Of a DNA stretch of 11,425 nt, positions 6,887 to 11,425 are shown piece after piece. The position numbers and the translations under genes were made by a program. The stretch's first letter is position 1. Each line of letters begins with the position of its first letter. Under the pieces are notes generated by a model. It had not been told where the DNA came from. It did no database searches and saw only the letters and a program-made list of their open reading frames with translations. Source of the stretch: an uncultured Christensenella sp. (lineage in GTDB: Bacteria; Bacillota; Clostridia; Christensenellales; UBA3700); the NCBI GenBank assembly GCA_910584035.1, contig CAJTZR010000058.1, positions 1 to 11,425 of the forward strand, given 5' to 3'.

Positions 6887-7183
6887 ATGACGAGTAAACA
6901 AAGAGCGTATTTGAGAAGTTTGGCAATGACTATGCAGCCTATTGTCAATATTGGTAAAAATGGTGTTACGGAATCTGTAATCAGTGAAGTAGATAATCTT
7001 TTGGAATGTAAAGAACTTATAAAAATTTCCGTGCTTAAAAACAGCGATTTACAAGCTAAATCGGTTGCGGAATGTTTACAAGATGAGATAAATGCTATAG
7101 TAGTACAAACAGTTGGTAATAAAATAACTTTGTACAGAGTGTCAAAAAAGGATGATGTTAAACACATTCAATTACCTATGTAA
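6887..7183 (+). CDS. yhbY: YhbY family CRM-domain RNA-binding protein
   Basis: A single CRM (chloroplast RNA splicing and ribosome maturation) domain of 98 residues, the same size as E. coli YhbY, which binds pre-50S particles. It begins with the typical TSKQRAYLRSLA helix. The RNA-binding loop is GKNG (23-26) in the pattern PIVNIGKNGVT, and the final strand is VGNKITLYRVS (76-86). GTGAGG (6876-6881) precedes the ATG; an out-of-frame ATG at 6883 is not used. It lies 22 bases after obg and 12 before lon, so it is almost certainly co-transcribed with them, in line with a shared role in ribosome assembly. Confidence 0.95.
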   Translation: MTSKQRAYLRSLAMTMQPIVNIGKNGVTESVISEVDNLLECKELIKISVLKNSDLQAKSVAECLQDEINAIVVQTVGNKITLYRVSKKDDVKHIQLPM

Positions 7184-7195
7184 GGAGATTTAGCT

Positions 7196-9526
7196 ATGAT
7201 TGAACAACTTCCAGTTTTGCCTTTAAGGTCATTGACAATTTTCCCTAATACATCTATTTCGATTGATGTTTCAAGAGATTTGTGTGTTAATGCAATCAAG
7301 CACGCCGTAGATAATAAATTAAAGATTGTTGCTTGTTTGCAAATTGATTCCGAATGCGTGTCACCAATGCCAGACGATTTATTCAGTATAGGCACATTGT
7401 GTGATATTAATAAAATTTTAAAGATTGACGAGTCTACCTATAGAATTTTGGTAGATGGTCTTTGTGCTGTTGACTTAATGCAGTTTATTCCTAATAACGA
7501 CTTTTTGATTGCAAATGTTGAGGAACGTACTAATACCGGCACAATGACAGAGATAGATTTTATAGCTAATAAAACTTTCATTTTGAGAACGTTGGAAACA
7601 CTTACTCAAAAATATGAAAAAATGTTTCCAAAACATATAAGAATAAGCTTGGAAAACTGCAATGAAGCGGGTTTACTTGCCAACTTGTCAGCTGGACTAG
7701 TAAGTAGTCCAAAGCACAAGCAAAAGCTATTGTCCGAGCGTGACATAAACAAAAAATTTGAGTTGATTTGTGATATGTTGAGTGAAGATTTATCATATCT
7801 TGACGCAATGTATAATATTGAAAAGAAAGTCCACGATAAAATTAGCAATTCCAATAAGGAATTTGTGCTTAGAGAACAAATCAAGAGTATTCAAGAAGAG
7901 CTTGGAGAGGGTGAGGACGATGTCTATGTTGAGTATTGCAACAAGATAGAAAGTCTTAATGCAGATGAGAGCATAAAAAGCAAACTTAAAAAAGATTTGG
8001 ATAGATATAACAGAATGAATGAGTCTGCTCCAGAGTCTGCAATTATTCGTAACTATTTGGACTGGGCTTTAGAACTTCCTTGGAACAACACTACAGAGGA
8101 TAGTAGCGATATGTCTGCTGTTATAGCTCAACTTAACAAAGACCATTATGGTATTGAAAAGGTTAAAAAGAGAATAGTAGAATACCTTGCGGTTAGACAT
8201 ATGACTAACGGCAGTAGCAAAGGTGCAGTACTTTGTTTGGTTGGACCTCCTGGTGTAGGTAAAACAAGTATATGTAAATCGATTGCTACAGCTTTGAATA
8301 AGGAATTTGTACAATTAACTTTAGGTGGCGTACACGATGAGGCTGAAATTAGAGGACATCGTAAAACATATATTGGTGCAATGCCTGGTAGAATTTTGAG
8401 CAACCTAGCTAAATCACAAAGTAACAATCCGTTGTTTTTGCTTGATGAGGTTGACAAAATCACAAGAGATATGAGAGGTGACCCATCAGCTGCATTGCTA
8501 GAGGTTTTAGATCCTAATCAAAACAAAACTTTCCGTGATAACTATCTAGAATTGCCGTATGATTTGTCTAATGTAATGTTTGTTTTAACTGCTAATGATT
8601 TGCAAAATTTGGACAAGCCTTTACTTGATAGATTAGAAGTTATTGAAATGGAAGGTTATACTTTAGAGGAAAAAATTGCAATAGCAACACAATATCTAGT
8701 TCCTAAACAAGCAAAAGAGCACGGCTTGGATATTGAAAAACTAACAATCACAAAAAATGCCATTATAGAAATTATTGAGGGGTATACTCGTGAGTCTGGT
8801 GTAAGGGAACTGGAGCGTCAAATTGCAACTGTGTGCCGTAAAATTGCCTACGATATTGTTATTAAATCAAATGGTGACACTTCAAAAATGGTTCATAATA
8901 AAAAAGTTATTATTACACCAAAACGTGTTGGCAATATGCTTGGTGTAAGGATATTCTCAGAAAAGGAAAGAAGCGTTGAGGGAGCAGTTGGTAAAGTAGT
9001 TGGTTTAGCGTGGACTATATTTGGCGGTGAAACTTTGGATATTGAGGTATGCATTATGCAAGGTAAGGGCGAGCTAAAATTAACTGGTAAACTAGGTGAG
9101 GTAATGAAAGAATCTGCTCTAATCGCAATATCTGTAGTAAGGTCAAGAAGTGAGCAGTTTGGAATTGATGAGAAATTCTTTGAAACTCACGATATACACA
9201 TACACGTGCCAAAAGGTGCTACACCTAAGGATGGTCCAAGTGCTGGTATAACAATTACTACTGCAGTTTTATCTGCTATATTAGGCAAGAAAGTAAAAGA
9301 TAAATTAGCTATGACTGGTGAAATAAGCTTGAATGGAGATGCCCTTGCAATTGGTGGAGTAAAGGAAAAATCACTTGCAGCTCACAGAATTGGTATAAAA
9401 ACTATTATAATTCCTAGACAAAATGAAAAGGATATTATTGAGCTTCCAGATAGCGTAAAAAAAGATATAAACTTTGTGCTTGTGGATAAAATAGAACAAG
9501 TATGGCAACAAGCGATTGAATTTTAA
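7196..9526 (+). CDS. lon: ATP-dependent protease Lon (LonA)
   Basis: A soluble hexameric AAA+ serine protease that degrades misfolded and regulatory proteins. At 776 residues it has full LonA length. The N-terminal substrate domain (about 1-200, starting LPVLPLRSLTIFP) and a helical linker (FVLREQIKSIQEELG, 223-237) precede the ATPase. Walker A is GPPGVGKTS (350-358) and Walker B is LFLLDEVDK (413-421), with conserved GDPSAALLEVLDP after it. The protease domain has the catalytic serine S682 in PKDGPSAG and lysine K725 in GGVKEKSLAAH, 43 residues apart as in E. coli. There is no transmembrane segment, so it is not LonB. AAGGAG (7182-7187) marks the start. It is followed 25 bases later by engB, the same pairing as lonA-ysxC in Bacillus. 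Confidence 0.98.
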   Translation: MIEQLPVLPLRSLTIFPNTSISIDVSRDLCVNAIKHAVDNKLKIVACLQIDSECVSPMPDDLFSIGTLCDINKILKIDESTYRILVDGLCAVDLMQFIPNNDFLIANVEERTNTGTMTEIDFIANKTFILRTLETLTQKYEKMFPKHIRISLENCNEAGLLANLSAGLVSSPKHKQKLLSERDINKKFELICDMLSEDLSYLDAMYNIEKKVHDKISNSNKEFVLREQIKSIQEELGEGEDDVYVEYCNKIESLNADESIKSKLKKDLDRYNRMNESAPESAIIRNYLDWALELPWNNTTEDSSDMSAVIAQLNKDHYGIEKVKKRIVEYLAVRHMTNGSSKGAVLCLVGPPGVGKTSICKSIATALNKEFVQLTLGGVHDEAEIRGHRKTYIGAMPGRILSNLAKSQSNNPLFLLDEVDKITRDMRGDPSAALLEVLDPNQNKTFRDNYLELPYDLSNVMFVLTANDLQNLDKPLLDRLEVIEMEGYTLEEKIAIATQYLVPKQAKEHGLDIEKLTITKNAIIEIIEGYTRESGVRELERQIATVCRKIAYDIVIKSNGDTSKMVHNKKVIITPKRVGNMLGVRIFSEKERSVEGAVGKVVGLAWTIFGGETLDIEVCIMQGKGELKLTGKLGEVMKESALIAISVVRSRSEQFGIDEKFFETHDIHIHVPKGATPKDGPSAGITITTAVLSAILGKKVKDKLAMTGEISLNGDALAIGGVKEKSLAAHRIGIKTIIIPRQNEKDIIELPDSVKKDINFVLVDKIEQVWQQAIEF

Positions 9527-9551
9527 AAACAAAAGTTAAGGTAGGTGAACT

Positions 9552-10160
9552 ATGATAATCAAAAATGCAAAATTTATTACTTCGGTGGCTGATTATAATA
9601 ATTTACCAACTTTAAATTCGCCTGAAATTGCTATTGCAGGTAAATCAAATGTCGGTAAATCGTCATTTATAAATATGCTTGCTAATATAAATAGACTGGC
9701 AAAAACTAGCTCCACACCTGGGCGTACAAGACTTCTTAATTATTTTGATATTAATAATGGGGAGCTTACTTTGGTAGATTTGCCAGGTTATGGCTTTGCA
9801 AAGGTTAGCGATAACGAAAAGGAAAAGTGGAGTGAACTTATTGAGGGATATTTTGCAAAATCGCAAAATTTAATAAATGTGTTTGTGCTTGTGGATATTA
9901 GACACGAACCGACCACATTGGATAGGCAAATGATAGCATATTTACATCACTACAATATTCCATTTACATTGATAGCAACAAAAGGGGATAAGCTTAGCCG
10001 TGCACAAATACAAAAACAAAAAAGCGTAATTGCAAAAACTTTTGCACTTACTCCATCAAATATTTATGTAACTTCGGCATTGAATAAGAGCGGTGTGGCG
10101 GAAATACTTGATAGAATACAAAATCTTTTAGATGCAAATAATAGCGAAGTTGATTTTTAA
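9552..10160 (+). CDS. engB: EngB/YsxC GTPase, ribosome assembly
   Basis: A 202-residue TrmE-Era-EngA-EngB-family GTPase needed for late large-subunit ribosome assembly. The G motifs are AGKSNVGKSS (29-38), STPGRTR (54-60), DLPGYGFAKV (76-85), TKGDKL (143-148) and TSAL (174-177). The DLPGYGFA form is specific to EngB and separates it from other GTPases of the group. Its size is normal and all motifs are intact. It is last in the obg-yhbY-lon-engB operon, with AAGG/AGGTG just before the ATG, and a strong terminator begins 27 bases after its stop. Confidence 0.97.
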   Translation: MIIKNAKFITSVADYNNLPTLNSPEIAIAGKSNVGKSSFINMLANINRLAKTSSTPGRTRLLNYFDINNGELTLVDLPGYGFAKVSDNEKEKWSELIEGYFAKSQNLINVFVLVDIRHEPTTLDRQMIAYLHHYNIPFTLIATKGDKLSRAQIQKQKSVIAKTFALTPSNIYVTSALNKSGVAEILDRIQNLLDANNSEVDF

Positions 10161-10187
10161 TAAGCTATTGCTTTAAACTAATACTTT

Positions 10188-10218
10188 AATCTAGCGTTAA
10201 ATGACGCTAGATTTTTTT
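10188..10218 (+). terminator. Intrinsic terminator of the obg-yhbY-lon-engB operon
   Basis: AATCTAGCGT (10188-10197) pairs perfectly with ACGCTAGATT (10204-10213) around a six-base loop. The T-tract runs through 10218. Confidence 0.92.
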
Positions 10219-10527
10219 GCTTTAGTTGAAATAAAAGGCGAACAAATGTTTGCCCATTTACAACTACGCTACTTGGTGCGTGAGATTAAAATTTAAACAA
10301 AATAAATTGTATCCAAAATTGTGATTTTGAAAAAGTACAAATCAAGTTTATTAAAAAGACATTAAGATAAGTCTGTAAAATATATTTTCTATTACATTAT
10401 TTAAGATGCATAATATTGTTTTAAAAACTTAATTATTTACAAAATTTAACTACATAGCAAATTAGTAGTTTTACTATTAAATGTTAAAGCAATATAACGA
10501 CTATATTTAAAATGATTTTTCAAACTA
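10219..10527. other. Gap between the engB terminator and the structured RNA, nothing recognised
   Basis: There are about 310 AT-rich bases without a supportable gene. The small hairpin GGCGAACA/TGTTTGCC at 10237-10254 has no T-tract. AACTAC/GTAGTT at 10448-10470 is a weaker one with an 11-base loop. A 16-codon ATG frame inside the first hairpin area (MFAHLQLRYLV...) has no ribosome binding site and is probably chance or a remnant. Confidence 0.45.
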
Positions 10528-10556
10528 TTGACTTAACTCGCTTATTATGTTATATT
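10528..10556 (+). promoter_or_regulatory. Sigma-A type promoter of the structured RNA
   Basis: TTGACT (10528-10533) and TATATT (10551-10556) are separated by exactly 17 bases, five of six matching at each box. The expected start, about seven bases downstream, is G10563, the first base of the 18-nt pairing arm. This coincidence strengthens both calls. Confidence 0.75.
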
Positions 10557-10562
10557 AATATT

Positions 10563-10772
10563 GCCAAACAAACTTTATAAATCCTATTGAGGAGCGTGGA
10601 TTTTTTTATTATAATTACAATTAAAAATGGGTATAACATTTATGTTTTGTATTTGGTAATAAATGCAAATTCTACTTATATGCGTAAATGTTATACCACG
10701 CTTATAAAGTTTGTTTGGCGACAATCGGAGTTTGCGTTTTTCGTGCGTTGACTTTGGTTGACGCATTTTTTT
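10563..10772 (+). ncRNA. Predicted structured RNA of about 210 nt, family unassigned
   Basis: The 5' arm GCCAAACAAACTTTATAA (10563-10580) is a perfect 18-bp complement of 10702-10719. Inside it, TCCT/AGGA (10582-10593) can form a small hairpin, GCGT (10594-10597) pairs with ACGC (10698-10701), and a 15-bp helix joins 10630-10644 to 10683-10697 with one wobble pair. A 9-bp inner hairpin, TTTGTATTT/AAATGCAAA (10647-10655, 10662-10670), caps it. The left side has a large AT-rich bulge (about 10598-10629) with no right-hand partner. A promoter places the transcript start on the first paired base, and an intrinsic terminator ends it. The closed rod recalls 6S RNA, but the one-sided bulge is not the usual 6S central bubble. 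It matches no riboswitch consensus I know. It may be a small RNA or the attenuating leader of the next gene. Confidence 0.6.
10744..10772 (+). terminator. Intrinsic terminator between the RNA and the GIY-YIG-like gene
   Basis: TGCGTTGAC (10744-10752) pairs with GTTGACGCA (10757-10765) over nine pairs, two of them wobbles, around a TTTG loop. Seven Ts follow (10766-10772). It ends only nine bases before the GGAGG of the next gene. A second TGCGT at 10733-10737 could compete for the right arm and form a weaker, long-looped alternative. Confidence 0.75.
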
Positions 10773-10791
10773 ACGTTTTACGGAGGATAAA

Positions 10792-11280
10792 GTGAAAGCA
10801 GTTAGTGGTATTCTTACCAGCTTGAGTGAAAGTGGGGTAATAATTTGGCTAATAATTTTATTTGCTATTATTTTTGTTTTTGTAGCTTTATACATTTATA
10901 TAAAAAGCAAAGAAAGGAAAAAGCTTGAAAGATTAAAAGCTTTGATAAATAATTTACCTAATTTAAATGTCAATGATATAATGGATATTAAAGAAAACGA
11001 TTACAAGCATATAAGAGGGGTATTTGTAGTTTGTAATAAAAGTAAAAATAAATATTTAGTAGGTAAGTCAGTAGATATTATAAACAGCGTTAATAATTTA
11101 TTTACTGGAAAAGGAAATATGAAAGTATATCTTGACTATAATGATGGCGATGATTTTGCTATTAAATTATTGGAACTTAAAAACAGCGGATATTGCAATA
11201 TCAACGAATTGGAAAGAGATATTATAACTGCTTATGATGCATATAAATATGGATATAATGTTTATAAAGGCTGTAAATAA
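10792..11280 (+). CDS. Membrane-anchored protein with a degenerate GIY-YIG-like domain
   Basis: A 162-residue protein with one N-terminal membrane helix (about 17-37, very hydrophobic, followed by the basic KSKERKKLERLK) and then a soluble domain. From residue 76 it follows the GIY-YIG nuclease pattern: GVFVVCNKSKNKYLVGKS, then FTGKGN, DYNDGDDF and ELERDIITAYDAYKYGYN. The first Tyr of GIY is F78, the Tyr of YIG is L89, and the usual catalytic Arg aligns with S99; the late Glu (E141) and Asn (N156) remain. I infer a non-catalytic nucleic-acid- or protein-binding role at the membrane, inner face by the positive-inside rule. The start is GTG 10792, five bases after GGAGG (10782-10786). It has no promoter of its own after the upstream terminator. 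No cellular function is known to me. Confidence 0.72.
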   Translation: MKAVSGILTSLSESGVIIWLIILFAIIFVFVALYIYIKSKERKKLERLKALINNLPNLNVNDIMDIKENDYKHIRGVFVVCNKSKNKYLVGKSVDIINSVNNLFTGKGNMKVYLDYNDGDDFAIKLLELKNSGYCNINELERDIITAYDAYKYGYNVYKGCK

Positions 11281-11353
11281 AATAATTTTTCAAATAGTTT
11301 TTTATATGCTATTTAATATTGTAATGGGTAGTTTTTATAGGTTAAACCAATCG

Positions 11354-11377
11354 AAAATCGGTACTAAATTGTAATTT
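11354..11377 (-). repeat. Second copy of the obg-upstream motif
   Basis: On the minus strand, AAATTACAATTTAG (11377-11364) is identical to 5558-5571 upstream of obg. The similarity continues: TACCGATTTT here against GTACGATTTT there. No gene on either strand begins nearby inside the window, so its role cannot be read here. It may be a shared regulatory box or a small dispersed repeat. Confidence 0.45.
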
Positions 11378-11425
11378 ATGATTATACTTGCTAAACTAAT
11401 TTTTATAAAACATTGTTGGAATTAT

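Noticed and set aside
10563..10719. An invertible DNA switch, with the 18-bp inverted repeats as recombination sites
   Set aside because: The clear promoter lies outside the repeats, the interior holds a second long inverted repeat that fits an RNA helix, and no recombinase gene is in view. Read pairs spanning the segment in both orientations would reopen this.
10563..10719. A MITE or other small transposable element with 18-bp terminal inverted repeats
   Set aside because: The bases flanking the two ends (ATATT and GACAA) show no target duplication, and the transcript start, stem and terminator are in register as expected for an RNA gene.
10596..10751. A 51-codon open frame (GTG start) inside the structured RNA
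   Set aside because: GAGGAG ends one base before the GTG, too close for initiation. The frame runs through both helices and the first part of the terminator stem, and its composition looks like translated AT-rich DNA.
10563..10772. A retron-like non-coding RNA (paired a1/a2 ends, short hairpin, long hairpin)
   Set aside because: The topology is superficially similar, but no reverse transcriptase is encoded in the window; the next gene is a GIY-YIG-like membrane protein. Only a reverse transcriptase just beyond 11425 would revive the idea.
10584..10895. A 103-codon leftward open frame overlapping the RNA and the start of the next gene
   Set aside because: It is antisense to a structured region and to a gene with a strong ribosome binding site, has no ribosome binding site of its own and resembles nothing known.
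1..11425. A CRISPR array or tRNA/rRNA genes
   Set aside because: I saw no regularly spaced repeat series of suitable length, no tRNA-like cloverleaf with T-arm sequence and no rRNA stretches.

Overview
The window is strongly AT-rich bacterial DNA. Gaps are almost pure A/T, ribosome binding sites are strong GGAGG-type, promoters are of the sigma-A type, and the gene content is typical of anaerobic Clostridia (low-GC Bacillota). It includes the NfnAB flavoprotein pair, an Obg/YhbY/Lon/EngB run, and a cysteine-desulfurase-like enzyme with its DUF3343 companion. An uncultured gut-type clostridium is my inference; nothing here fixes the species.

Layout. Position 1 to about 73 holds the last codons of an unidentified rightward gene. 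A leftward PLP-dependent cysteine-desulfurase-family gene (93-1205) diverges from a small rightward DUF3343 gene (1552-1812) that ends in a strong terminator. Next come nth (endonuclease III, own promoter) and the overlapping nfnA-nfnB pair. A 304-base AT-rich gap follows, with a 23-bp tandem repeat and a striking inverted-repeat cluster. It leads into a tight four-gene operon, obg-yhbY-lon-engB (5605-10160), with gaps of 12-25 bases, closed by a clear terminator.

The most unusual part is the right end. After about 310 unremarkable bases there is a well-formed promoter (10528-10556). Its expected start falls on the first base of an 18-nt arm that pairs perfectly with 10702-10719, enclosing a second 15-bp helix. 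An intrinsic terminator follows (10744-10772). Only 19 bases after its T-tract, and 9 bases before the GGAGG, begins a GTG-initiated gene for a membrane-anchored protein with a GIY-YIG-like domain lacking most catalytic residues. I read this as a structured RNA of about 210 nt that is either a free-standing small RNA or an attenuating leader for the membrane protein. I could not assign it to a known RNA family by eye.

How the genes fit together: the left part suggests sulfur or selenium mobilisation, nth is DNA repair, nfnAB balances NADH, NADPH and ferredoxin in an anaerobe, and the obg operon joins ribosome-assembly factors with protein quality control.
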